From assembly GCA_910585715.1 (NCBI GenBank), contig CAJUEX010000050.1, positions 1 to 26,174 on the forward strand: 26,174 nucleotides of DNA, written 5' to 3'. Every line of letters starts with the position of its first letter. Position 1 is the stretch's first letter. Under the pieces are notes generated by a model. The model saw only the letters and a list, made by a program, of their open reading frames with translations, did no database searches and was not told the origin of the DNA. Shown one piece after another: positions 8,321 through 15,698 of this stretch. The DNA is from an uncultured Lachnospiraceae bacterium (GTDB taxonomy: Bacteria; Bacillota; Clostridia; Lachnospirales; Lachnospiraceae). Position numbers and translations under genes: made by a program.

Positions 8321-9344
8321 CCACAATTCCTCCCGTTTCCATAGACTTCTTGGCAGCCATTGCCATTTGGAAGCTGACAATGCCATCCTTTAAGGATACT
8401 GCCGGCTCCTTTCCCTGCTCCACGCATTCCATAAACAGCTTCAATTCTTCCAGGAACATATCATTTCTTACAAAATCCTCAAACCGGATTTCCTCCGTTA
8501 CATCGTTTATGGATTTTACCACGGCTGCATTCAGTAAGTCCAGAGTAATCTTTCCTTTTTCTCCAACCACCTTTACAAAACGGCTGGGCGGGCTCTGGTA
8601 AAAATCGGCATGAACGGAAACAGGAAAGCTTCCCCTGTCCGTACGAATCTTATAGACAGCCTCGCAATTATCCTCCACATCAATGTTCAGGTTTCCGTTA
8701 ATGCCTCCTGCCGCATAGACGCTTTCCGGTTTTCCAAACAAATCATACAGATAATCCAGCTCGTGTATCATCTGGTTCAGCACCACGCCGCCTCCTAAGT
8801 CCTTCCTTGCCATGTAGGTGTCCTTATAATCCTCATAGGTGTGCATGGTAGTAAGCCGTTCTCCCACCACCGCACGAACCGACAGGATATTTCCAAGCTC
8901 TCCATCCTTTAAGCACTGCTTTAAATATTTCATGCCGGGATGAAAGCGGTTCTGAAAGCCTGCAAATACCTTTATATTATTTTCCTCCGATATCTGAAGC
9001 AACTCCTTAATCCCTTCGGGGCTGTCAGATATGGGCTTTTCCAGAAAAATATAACATCCTGCCTTTGCACATGCTATGGCGCAGGGCATATGGTATCTTG
9101 TGGGATTCGTTATAAAAGCGGCTTCCGGTTTTTCCTGCAGGGCTTCCTCAAGGCTGGAAAAAGAGCGGATTCCGTACTCCTCCTCCAAAGATACGTTTTC
9201 CCTTATCTTCATATCATCGGAAAAGGTCCGTTTCAGCCCCCTGACCCGGTAGGCGATAATATCCGCACTGCTTCCGTAAAGGCACTTTATATTCCTAAGA
9301 TGTCTCTGTCCAATGCTTCCAAGGCCAATCATCAATATTTTCAT
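8304..9344 (-). CDS. Gfo/Idh/MocA family NAD(P)-dependent sugar oxidoreductase
   Basis: A 346-residue two-domain protein. An N-terminal Rossmann motif GLGSIGQRH (7-15) is followed by FLEKPI (EKP at 102-104), the hallmark of the family, and then a C-terminal alpha/beta domain with NQMIHELD (His194, Asp197). Members oxidise or reduce sugars, inositols or nucleotide sugars using a tightly held cofactor. In this operon it probably makes an unusual sugar for the glycan together with the SDR directly downstream (17 bp overlap). It overlaps the DUF2304 gene by ATGA at 9341-9344, so translation is likely coupled. Length is typical and no key motif is missing. The substrate is unknown. Confidence 0.88.
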   Translation of the reverse strand: MKILMIGLGSIGQRHLRNIKCLYGSSADIIAYRVRGLKRTFSDDMKIRENVSLEEEYGIRSFSSLEEALQEKPEAAFITNPTRYHMPCAIACAKAGCYIFLEKPISDSPEGIKELLQISEENNIKVFAGFQNRFHPGMKYLKQCLKDGELGNILSVRAVVGERLTTMHTYEDYKDTYMARKDLGGGVVLNQMIHELDYLYDLFGKPESVYAAGGINGNLNIDVEDNCEAVYKIRTDRGSFPVSVHADFYQSPPSRFVKVVGEKGKITLDLLNAAVVKSINDVTEEIRFEDFVRNDMFLEELKLFMECVEQGKEPAVSLKDGIVSFQMAMAAKKSMETGGIVDDFSI

Positions 9345-9712
9345 GTTGTTTTTTCCTCTTTTTCCTTTAAAAGTTTTTCTATTTTTTCCTCATTTAAAGC
9401 TACTGCCTGGGATAACCTGCGGACTCTTTCCGACATTCTCGAAAGGGTAACCGTCAGGGTAAAAATAATCAGCAAAGAAAAACAAAAGCCCAGAAAAAAT
9501 ATCATGTTCACCGGCGCCCATATGCCCAGCATGCGGGAAATCCGGGTGAGCAGGGTTGGAAAACAGTCCAGCACCAGCACGAATACAATGGCTATAAGCC
9601 ATGACAGCGCATATTTTAATTCCAGCCTTCTCCTTCTAATCATATTGACGATTGCCGCCAGTCCGATTACCAGGCAGACGCCGATAATTATCTGAATTTT
9701 TACAGTCATCAT
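9341..9712 (-). CDS. DUF2304 small membrane protein
   Basis: A 123-residue protein with three hydrophobic segments (about 5-22, 36-52, 66-88) and a charged, probably coiled-coil C-terminus rich in Glu and Lys. The pattern LELKYALSWLIAIVFVLVLD followed by FP matches DUF2304, a family of unknown function that very often follows a polyprenyl-phosphate sugar synthase gene. The same arrangement holds here: the GT2 gene ends 10 bp upstream. It may anchor, regulate or cooperate with that GT2, or help move the lipid-linked sugar; this is inference from gene neighbourhood. Two adjacent ATG codons (9712 and 9709) follow an AGGA site. Overlaps the next gene by 4 bp. Confidence 0.8.
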   Translation of the reverse strand: MMTVKIQIIIGVCLVIGLAAIVNMIRRRRLELKYALSWLIAIVFVLVLDCFPTLLTRISRMLGIWAPVNMIFFLGFCFSLLIIFTLTVTLSRMSERVRRLSQAVALNEEKIEKLLKEKEEKTT

Positions 9713-9721
9713 AACAGCTTC

Positions 9722-10411
9722 CTACTTTCTAAGGGCTTCTACCCAAATTGCCAATGTTACCTTTATCATATAATATACCGAGCGGATAGGGGAAATGGAA
9801 GAGACTCCTTCCTCTCTTTCCCTCATTTTTACCGGATATTCTTCTATTTTCTTTCCTGCGTTGAGGATTGCCACTGCGCTTTCCGGTTCCGGATAATCCT
9901 TTGGATAGCAGTTTGCATAAATCTCCATGACGCTGCGGTTAGCCATGCGCATCCCCGATGTTGGGTCCGTAATTCTTACTCCGGTCAGCAGCTTAATCAG
10001 ATGGGAAAAATACCGGATGCCGAACCGCCGTAAACCCGAAGACTGAAAGCCTTCCTTTTCCAGAAAACGGGAGCCGATTAACAAATCCACATCCCTGTCC
10101 TTCATATAATCCCGCATTTTTTCCAAATAGCTTGCATCATGCTGTCCGTCGCCGTCAAACTGTACTGCATAGTCATAACCGTTTTTATAAGCATACAAAT
10201 AGCCTGTCTGCACCGCCCCGCCGATTCCGAGATTTACAGGCAGGTTCAGCACGCACAGCCCATGCTCCCTGCAAAGCTCCAGCGTTTTATCCATGGAACA
10301 GTCGTTTACGATAACATAGTCAAAGCTCTTTGCATGTTCTTTTATATCATTTACTGTTTTCAGTATGCTTTTTTCCTCATTGTAAGCAGGAATAACCACT
10401 AAACTTTTCAT
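9722..10411 (-). CDS. GT2 glycosyltransferase, polyprenyl-phosphate-sugar synthase-like (DPM1-like)
   Basis: A 229-residue GT-A-fold enzyme. It opens with VVIPAYNEEKSI, has NLGIGGAVQTG at 60-70 and DGDGQHD at 86-92 (donor- and metal-binding acidic motif), then TDPTSGMR, all typical of dolichol/undecaprenyl-phosphate sugar synthases. It lacks the two C-terminal membrane helices of GtrB-type members, so it probably acts at the inner membrane face as a peripheral enzyme, perhaps tethered by the DUF2304 protein 10 bp downstream. Predicted reaction: NDP-hexose plus polyprenyl phosphate gives polyprenyl-P-hexose, the donor for the GT-C enzymes of this operon. GAGGA precedes the ATG at 10411. The sugar is not determined. 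Confidence 0.85.
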   Translation of the reverse strand: MKSLVVIPAYNEEKSILKTVNDIKEHAKSFDYVIVNDCSMDKTLELCREHGLCVLNLPVNLGIGGAVQTGYLYAYKNGYDYAVQFDGDGQHDASYLEKMRDYMKDRDVDLLIGSRFLEKEGFQSSGLRRFGIRYFSHLIKLLTGVRITDPTSGMRMANRSVMEIYANCYPKDYPEPESAVAILNAGKKIEEYPVKMREREEGVSSISPIRSVYYMIKVTLAIWVEALRK

Positions 10412-10435
10412 TCTATTCCTCGTTTTGTTTTCTGA

Positions 10436-10519
10436 ACATTTATCCGACCGGACAGCTGTATCTCACCGCCAAAGACCTTGCTGCTTCCATACATTATCCG
10501 TCTGGACAGCTGTATTCAC
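10436..10519. repeat. Two-copy imperfect direct repeat, 55 bp apart, at the end of a GT2 gene
   Basis: The segment near 10436-10467 (acattTATCCGaccGGACAG...) recurs near 10491-10519. A shared core of CGGACAG/TGGACAG plus CTGTAT, TCACC and flanks gives about 27-29 aligned bases with two substitutions and two single-base indels. The right-hand copy contains the TGA stop of the GT2 gene at 10516-10518. The 104-bp gap between the two GT2 genes is therefore partly a duplicated gene end. Confidence 0.65.
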
Positions 10520-11262
10520 CCTAAGAACTGCCTCAGCACCCGGAGGGTTCTTAAAAAATCCGTTATCCATGCAAAATGAATTCCGTTTTCTTTTAAAGCC
10601 CTGTGCCCTTCCTTTAGTGAGGCTATATAATTGGACAAACCTCCTGTGCTGGTGCTGTTTTCTCCGTAAAACATATAGACCAGCACTTCATCTATATAAG
10701 CTAGTCTTACCTTTTTCTCTTTTAACATACGAATCATAAATTCATAATCTGCGGCAATTTTATATTCGGTCTTATAAAGTCCGTAAGTATCATATATTTC
10801 TTTTTTTAAATACATGGTAGGATGTCCGGGCATCCAGCCGCTTTTTATGCTGCCCTTTCCCATTCTCCATTTGCGCACTGTTTTCCCGTTTTTGTCCACA
10901 TAATCAATATCGCCGTGAACGCCCTGGCTGCCGCTTTCTTCTATGGCATGTACCATTTTGGAAATCACATGGCTGTCTGCAAACCGGTCAAAGGCAAAGC
11001 CCACCAATTCTCCCTCTGCCATACGGATTCCTTTATTGATTGCATCATAAATCCCCTTATCCGGCTCCGAAATCCATTTGATGCCTTTTTGAAATAACTT
11101 TTCAGACTCCCTGATAAACTCTACGGTTCCATCCTTTGAGCCGCCGTCCACAATAATATATTCTATATCCCCGTAGTCCTGTTCACTGACGCCGGCTATG
11201 GTCTTTTTCAGATTTTCTATATCATTATAGGTAGTTGTAATTATCGATACCTTAATCGCCAT
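10516..11262 (-). CDS. GT2 family glycosyltransferase (WcaA/WcaE-like) with altered acidic motif
   Basis: A 248-residue cytoplasmic GT-A enzyme. It has SIITTTYNDIENL near the N-terminus, VDGGSKDGT (38-46), SEPDKGIYDAINKGI (65-79), a PGHPT loop (145-149) and AADYEFMIR (170-178), as in colanic-acid-type GT2 enzymes. Where relatives usually carry a LNxDD metal site, this protein reads GFAFDRFAD (89-96): apparently two residues shorter, keeping one Asp. The enzyme may still work or may be weakened. The ATG at 11262 is preferred because AGGAAAGGG precedes it; an upstream ATG at 11286 has no such site. It overlaps the upstream GT-C gene by 11 bp. Donor and acceptor are unknown. Confidence 0.85.
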   Translation of the reverse strand: MAIKVSIITTTYNDIENLKKTIAGVSEQDYGDIEYIIVDGGSKDGTVEFIRESEKLFQKGIKWISEPDKGIYDAINKGIRMAEGELVGFAFDRFADSHVISKMVHAIEESGSQGVHGDIDYVDKNGKTVRKWRMGKGSIKSGWMPGHPTMYLKKEIYDTYGLYKTEYKIAADYEFMIRMLKEKKVRLAYIDEVLVYMFYGENSTSTGGLSNYIASLKEGHRALKENGIHFAWITDFLRTLRVLRQFLG

Positions 11263-13468
11263 AGGAGAAACCCTTTCCTTTTCCATTCTTTTCTATTTTA
11301 CAACAAAATACCAAAAATAGGAAGAGCAGGAAAAGGGCTGTAGCAAAAATCACATATTCCTTAAGGGAAAAAACAGGCTCTGTCCGTTTTTCAGACACAA
11401 GAAACGTCAAATCCCTTTCCGGTTCTTCCAGACTGCTGCCGGCAGGATAACTGTCATAGCCTCCCATACGATAGGTAACAAATTCCAGATAGCCTTCCGG
11501 ACTTCCATCCACCTTTTCCATGCACAAAAAGAAGTTTTCTCTTCCCTCAGGGCAGACTGTGGCAAATTGCTTTTCAAAACCACCCTGATAAGCTTCTCCC
11601 GGCGCACAAAGAGACTCCGAAAAAATAAGTCCTGATTCCTCTCCCCTTAAGCTAATCTGATATTTGCAGTCATTTTCCTCTCCAATAGGATTTCTCCATT
11701 GAAACAGAATATAATTAAAGGGCTGTGCACTGCAAAAGCTTTGTGTAAAGCTTCCATCTACTTTTAAAGGCTCATTTGCCAGCATCTGAGTTACTACCGG
11801 GTGGCTTGTCTCTCTTATACTGCCGGTATATTCCCGTACATTTATGACAAGAAAGCTTCCAAGCAGCACAACCCCTGTCACTCCTGCAAAGAGCATTGCC
11901 TTTTTTCCTTTTTTCTTACAACAGAGAGGAAATGCCTGGTTTTTAGCTATATTTTCGGTTCCATTTCCTGCCCCAACAACCGCAAGCAGTCCCATAACAG
12001 GCAAAAAAGGAATCTGGTACTGGGCGGCGGCCTCCCATAATACATAAAACAAAAAACCGCCTAAAAGAGTTATCTGCAACAAAAAGCTTTCCCATCTGAA
12101 TTTACCTGAAAAACTGAACAGAATAAGAAACAGCACCAGCATATGATAAGCCTGCCCATAGCATAGAAATCCTTCGCTCTTTTCCCCCAGCACATAAGAA
12201 TACCCTCTGTCTGTTTCCAGGGCATTTTCATAAAACATCTTATAACTGTTTGCCCCGCCGGAAAAAGTATGCTCCAGCTTTTTTCCCGCCTGTCTTATAC
12301 AGCCAACAGCGCCCAAATCCTTCAGTCTTTCTATCAGTCTTTCCATAACTGCCTGTTTCTTTTCTTCTTTTGTGGAAAAACCTGCTGTAAAAGCCTCGTC
12401 CTCTTCATTGTGGAATCCCTCTCCGCTTAAGGACATCATAAGCCAGTGGGACGCCGGAAATGCAGTATCTTCCGTATCGATTCCAACCACCTTTTCCCCG
12501 GTTACTGTCAGAAAAACAATCAGGCATATGCCTGCAAAAGCTGCCGCAATGCCGCTGCATATACAATGAAGCCGCCTTTTCCATGAAAGCACAGCCCGGT
12601 TCTTCCACAGCAACAAAAGCCCGCATAACAGGGCGCCGATAAAAGGAATAATGGTGGTAGCCCTGAGATAATATCCAAACCCAAAGCAGACGCCTGCTAA
12701 AACAGCCAAAAATACCTGTTTCACAGGCCTGTTCTCTTTTTTCTTTACCATACATATAAAAAAATAAAGAAAGCCCATGAACCATGGCAACGATAAAGTC
12801 ATGGTGTAGTAATAAGATACGGTCACATAAAAAAACGGATTACAGCTAAAAAAGAGAAACAGCAGATTCCATTTCCAGCCTGCAGATTCCGGCCTTATTT
12901 TTTTCCATATAAGAAAAGTAAAAAACAGACTTATGTCTATAGCCGCCAGATTCACCCCGTTTAAAAGCAGAGTAAGGTTACCTTCTGCTAATCCCAGACA
13001 TCTGCCAAGCTTTAACAGCGCCATGGTAAGCAGAACAAACCCATTCTGATTGGGATAAACGGAAAGGTAATACCATGCTTCTCCAGCCACCTTTCCCTGC
13101 TGCAGCAGCGAATTGGCGCCCCCTGTTACAAAAGCGCCGTCCCAAAGATACAGACTCCTGTAATAAAACAGAAAAAACAACTGCACCAGCAAAAATACAA
13201 CACATTGCAACACAAACAGCTTTTTCAGCAGTATTTCCGGCAGCGCCTGAAACAGCCTGCTCATTCCATAAAAGAAAAACAGCAGGATAAAAAAGCTGCC
13301 GGAAAGCGCCAGTATGGCAAAGCTTCCGGTTGTTTCCACCTGCCCAAAGCCTTTTATTAAAAGAAAAACCAAAAACAGAAACAGACATGCCTCTACAAAT
13401 ATCTGCATTCCCTGTTCTATATGAAACTGTTTTTTTTGCTGATTGTTTTGTGCCATTCCTGTTTCCAT
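11252..13468 (-). CDS. Large GT-C/GT39-like membrane glycosyltransferase with C-terminal extracytoplasmic domain
   Basis: A 738-residue protein with about 12 membrane segments in the first 540 residues. The first outer loop has YLWDGAF (Asp110) and then VYPNQNGFVLL (137-147), and late in the membrane part is YQIPFLPVMGLL, all common in GT39-like transferases. Residues ~543-698 form a soluble, probably outer-face domain with several Cys, followed by one last membrane helix (~704-724) and a basic tail. Predicted role: sugar transfer from a polyprenyl-phosphate donor, probably made by the nearby GT2, to the surface glycan. No strong ribosome binding site precedes the ATG at 13468; an ATG at 13456 is an alternative. 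It starts 15 bp after the GT4 gene. Confidence 0.75.
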   Translation of the reverse strand: METGMAQNNQQKKQFHIEQGMQIFVEACLFLFLVFLLIKGFGQVETTGSFAILALSGSFFILLFFFYGMSRLFQALPEILLKKLFVLQCVVFLLVQLFFLFYYRSLYLWDGAFVTGGANSLLQQGKVAGEAWYYLSVYPNQNGFVLLTMALLKLGRCLGLAEGNLTLLLNGVNLAAIDISLFFTFLIWKKIRPESAGWKWNLLFLFFSCNPFFYVTVSYYYTMTLSLPWFMGFLYFFICMVKKKENRPVKQVFLAVLAGVCFGFGYYLRATTIIPFIGALLCGLLLLWKNRAVLSWKRRLHCICSGIAAAFAGICLIVFLTVTGEKVVGIDTEDTAFPASHWLMMSLSGEGFHNEEDEAFTAGFSTKEEKKQAVMERLIERLKDLGAVGCIRQAGKKLEHTFSGGANSYKMFYENALETDRGYSYVLGEKSEGFLCYGQAYHMLVLFLILFSFSGKFRWESFLLQITLLGGFLFYVLWEAAAQYQIPFLPVMGLLAVVGAGNGTENIAKNQAFPLCCKKKGKKAMLFAGVTGVVLLGSFLVINVREYTGSIRETSHPVVTQMLANEPLKVDGSFTQSFCSAQPFNYILFQWRNPIGEENDCKYQISLRGEESGLIFSESLCAPGEAYQGGFEKQFATVCPEGRENFFLCMEKVDGSPEGYLEFVTYRMGGYDSYPAGSSLEEPERDLTFLVSEKRTEPVFSLKEYVIFATALFLLFLFLVFCCKIEKNGKGKGFSYGD

Positions 13469-13483
13469 TCTGCTTATTTACCG

Positions 13484-14722
13484 CTATTTATTTTTCTTCA
13501 TCTGTTCATACAGCTTCAGATATTCTCCATACCTTTCTTCCTTTTGAAAGGTATATGCCCTTGCCCTGCAGGCTTTGACTGAATATAAGTACCCTGCCCT
13601 GTCCGGATTCATTTTCTGTTCCTCCACCACCTCGATCACCTCTTCCACTGCAGACAGCAGCCTGTCAAAGTTCCCTTTTTTTACCACCTTTCCGCAGGAA
13701 GGGTTTAAAGATTCGGGACTTCCGCCCGTTTCAAAGGTCACAACCGGGGTGCCGCAGGCAAGTGCCTCCAGATTGGTAGTGGGAAAATTATCTTCCAGCG
13801 TTGCATTTACATATACGCTTGCTTCATTATAAAGAGCCGCCAGTTCTTCTATGCTTTCTGTCCTTGTAACGGGAATAATTTCACCCTTTGGAAATTTTCC
13901 TGACAGCTTTCTTTTCTGGGATTTACTTACGCCTACCAGCTTTATCTTATAGCCCTCCGGCAGATGTGCCGCCAGTTTTTCAAAGTAAGGAAGCCCTTTT
14001 CTCGCCTCCCATACATTGGCAACTCCCAATATGATTTTTTCCTTTTTCTGCTCCTTCATAGGGCAGAACTTCTCCAGATCAATTCCATTTGGAATGACTT
14101 TCACCGGATATTCCTTTAGAAAAGACTCCTTTACCAGCTCCCCCAGCCATTTGCTGGGAGTGACGATTACCAGATTCTTTACTCCCTGAAAGCATTGCTG
14201 CTTTCTTAAATAGGAAGCTTTTGAATTATCTTTAAAAACAGCATAAGGATAAGCCGTCCTGTGGATTGGGCAGCTTTCACAGCCCTTTTTCCATTTATCA
14301 CAGCCTGCATAATCAAAATAGGCACAGTGACCGGTAAAAGGCCAACTGTCGTGAAGGGTCCATACAACCGGTATGCCCTTTTCTTTTAAAAAGGCAAACA
14401 GCATCTCCACATTCAGGTAAAATCCATGAATATTATGAAGATGTATTAAATCAGGACTTATCTGAGCCACCCATTCCAAAAATGCCCCGGTCTTTTTTTT
14501 GGAACCAAAGCCGCTTTCTCCCTGAAAAAAATTTTTTAAAACATGCTCATAAAAATCCACCTGACTTCCTATTTTGTAGGATGCCGTATTTTCAGTGGGC
14601 TTTCCCCGCCCAAATGCTATATAAGGGGCATGTCCTGCTTTTTCACACACCCGGTACAAATCCACCGCAATCCGCCCGACGCTTCCCATGCCGCTGACCG
14701 TATTTATTTGAAGAATTCTCAT
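13484..14722 (-). CDS. GT4 family (GT-B fold) glycosyltransferase, first gene of the operon
   Basis: A 412-residue enzyme with the GT4 layout: an N-terminal GSVGRIAVDL loop, HLHNIHG (95-101), WTLHDSWPFTGHC (121-133), IPNGID, and a C-terminal donor-binding region with ATLEDNFPTTNLEALACGTPV containing the E-x7-E-type acid pair. Four cysteines at about 133, 141, 148 and 151 follow the HDSWPFTGH motif, as in WcaC-like members, and could bind a metal. It should transfer a sugar from an NDP donor to the lipid-linked glycan in the cytoplasm. AAGGAAG sits 8 bases before the ATG at 14722. The operon promoter must lie in the 123-bp divergent gap; no clear - strand promoter was found there. Confidence 0.9.
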   Translation of the reverse strand: MRILQINTVSGMGSVGRIAVDLYRVCEKAGHAPYIAFGRGKPTENTASYKIGSQVDFYEHVLKNFFQGESGFGSKKKTGAFLEWVAQISPDLIHLHNIHGFYLNVEMLFAFLKEKGIPVVWTLHDSWPFTGHCAYFDYAGCDKWKKGCESCPIHRTAYPYAVFKDNSKASYLRKQQCFQGVKNLVIVTPSKWLGELVKESFLKEYPVKVIPNGIDLEKFCPMKEQKKEKIILGVANVWEARKGLPYFEKLAAHLPEGYKIKLVGVSKSQKRKLSGKFPKGEIIPVTRTESIEELAALYNEASVYVNATLEDNFPTTNLEALACGTPVVTFETGGSPESLNPSCGKVVKKGNFDRLLSAVEEVIEVVEEQKMNPDRAGYLYSVKACRARAYTFQKEERYGEYLKLYEQMKKNK

Positions 14723-14774
14723 AATTTACTTCCTTTGAACATTCTTAATATTTCTTAAACCAAACTGCTTTTTA

Positions 14775-14803
14775 TTTACATGTTTTACAATATTGGATAT
14801 AAT
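14775..14803 (+). promoter_or_regulatory. Vegetative (sigma-A-type) promoter
   Basis: TTTACA at 14775-14780 and a perfect TATAAT at 14798-14803 are separated by exactly 17 bp. The start of the fucosyltransferase-like gene at 14846 follows with a leader of about 35 bases. The region is AT-rich and lies between divergent genes. Confidence 0.75.
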
Positions 14804-14845
14804 ATTTCTAGTCTGAAAAGACAATTTTCTTTCAGGAGACTAATT

Positions 14846-15631
14846 ATGATAATAATACAACCTATTGGTGGTTTATGCAATAGAATGCGGGCCATTAATT
14901 CCGCTTACATGCTGGCTGAGGAACGAGGTGACAGCCTTACCGTCATCTGGTTCAACAATCCGGAGCTGAACTGTCCCTTTGAGGAGCTTTTTCTCCCCAA
15001 TCCCAATCTTAGGATAATTAATATTTACTCTAAGTGGGACTTAAAAAAGCTTTGGTATCAGCTTCGTTGTTCCTATATTTCCAACGAAGCCATAAAGGCG
15101 CATAAAGGAGACGGCCTGTTAGAAGAAGCTTACCGAAAGGGGCTTCCCAAAAATATTTACATTGCCACCGAGGAGCATTTTTATCCCTGCCATGAATATG
15201 ACCTGTTTGTTCCCGTCAAAACATTACAGGCCAAGGTCAACAAGCTGACCCATACCTTTGGCTCCCATCCGGTCGGCGTCCATATCCGCCGCACCGACAA
15301 TAAGCCCGCCATAGACGGAAGCTCTACCAACGCTTTTGTACAGGCAATGAAAAAAGAGCTGGAAGCCTTTCCGGACACTATGTTTTATCTGGCAACAGAT
15401 GATTTGTCGGAAGAAGAGCAGCTAAGGGAAATATTCCCCGGCTGCATTATTTCCAATGAAGGCAGGGATTTATCACGAAACAGCGTTTCCGGTATTAAAG
15501 ACGCCCTGGTGGATTTATGGTGCTTATCCAAAACTGCCATGATTATCGGAAGCTATTTCAGCTCCTTTACCGATATCGCTGCAGACTTAAGCGGCATCCC
15601 AAAAATAATTGCAGGTGCCGCGGAAACATGA
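14846..15631 (+). CDS. Fucosyltransferase-superfamily glycosyltransferase (HxRRxD motif)
   Basis: A 261-residue protein. It begins IQPIGGLCNRMRAINSAY (4-21), the GG-NR-RA phosphate loop of the GT11/GT23/O-fucosyltransferase fold, and carries HIRRTD at 146-151, the GDP-sugar-binding motif. Near the C-terminus DLWCLSK and SYFSSFTDIA match the family's last motif. Predicted reaction: transfer of fucose or another sugar, usually from GDP, to a glycan acceptor. It resembles small NodZ-like bacterial members; which linkage is formed cannot be told. The ATG at 14846 is chosen because AGGAG lies 7 bases upstream; an upstream ATG at 14780 would overlap the promoter. It is transcribed away from the large operon and probably decorates the same polysaccharide. 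Confidence 0.78.
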   Translation: MIIIQPIGGLCNRMRAINSAYMLAEERGDSLTVIWFNNPELNCPFEELFLPNPNLRIINIYSKWDLKKLWYQLRCSYISNEAIKAHKGDGLLEEAYRKGLPKNIYIATEEHFYPCHEYDLFVPVKTLQAKVNKLTHTFGSHPVGVHIRRTDNKPAIDGSSTNAFVQAMKKELEAFPDTMFYLATDDLSEEEQLREIFPGCIISNEGRDLSRNSVSGIKDALVDLWCLSKTAMIIGSYFSSFTDIAADLSGIPKIIAGAAET

Positions 15632-15698
15632 TATACTTGATTGGAAATGAACTAGCAGACTGTTTTTAAATTAAATATTGAGGAAGGAATTTTTTACA

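Noticed and set aside
8321..8386. Longer start for the SDR gene
   Set aside because: The extra residues lie inside the upstream oxidoreductase gene, lack a ribosome binding site, and are not part of the SDR fold.
11263..11286. Upstream ATG for the GT2 gene
   Set aside because: No Shine-Dalgarno precedes it, while the ATG at 11262 has AGGAAAGGG and begins exactly at the GT2 core.
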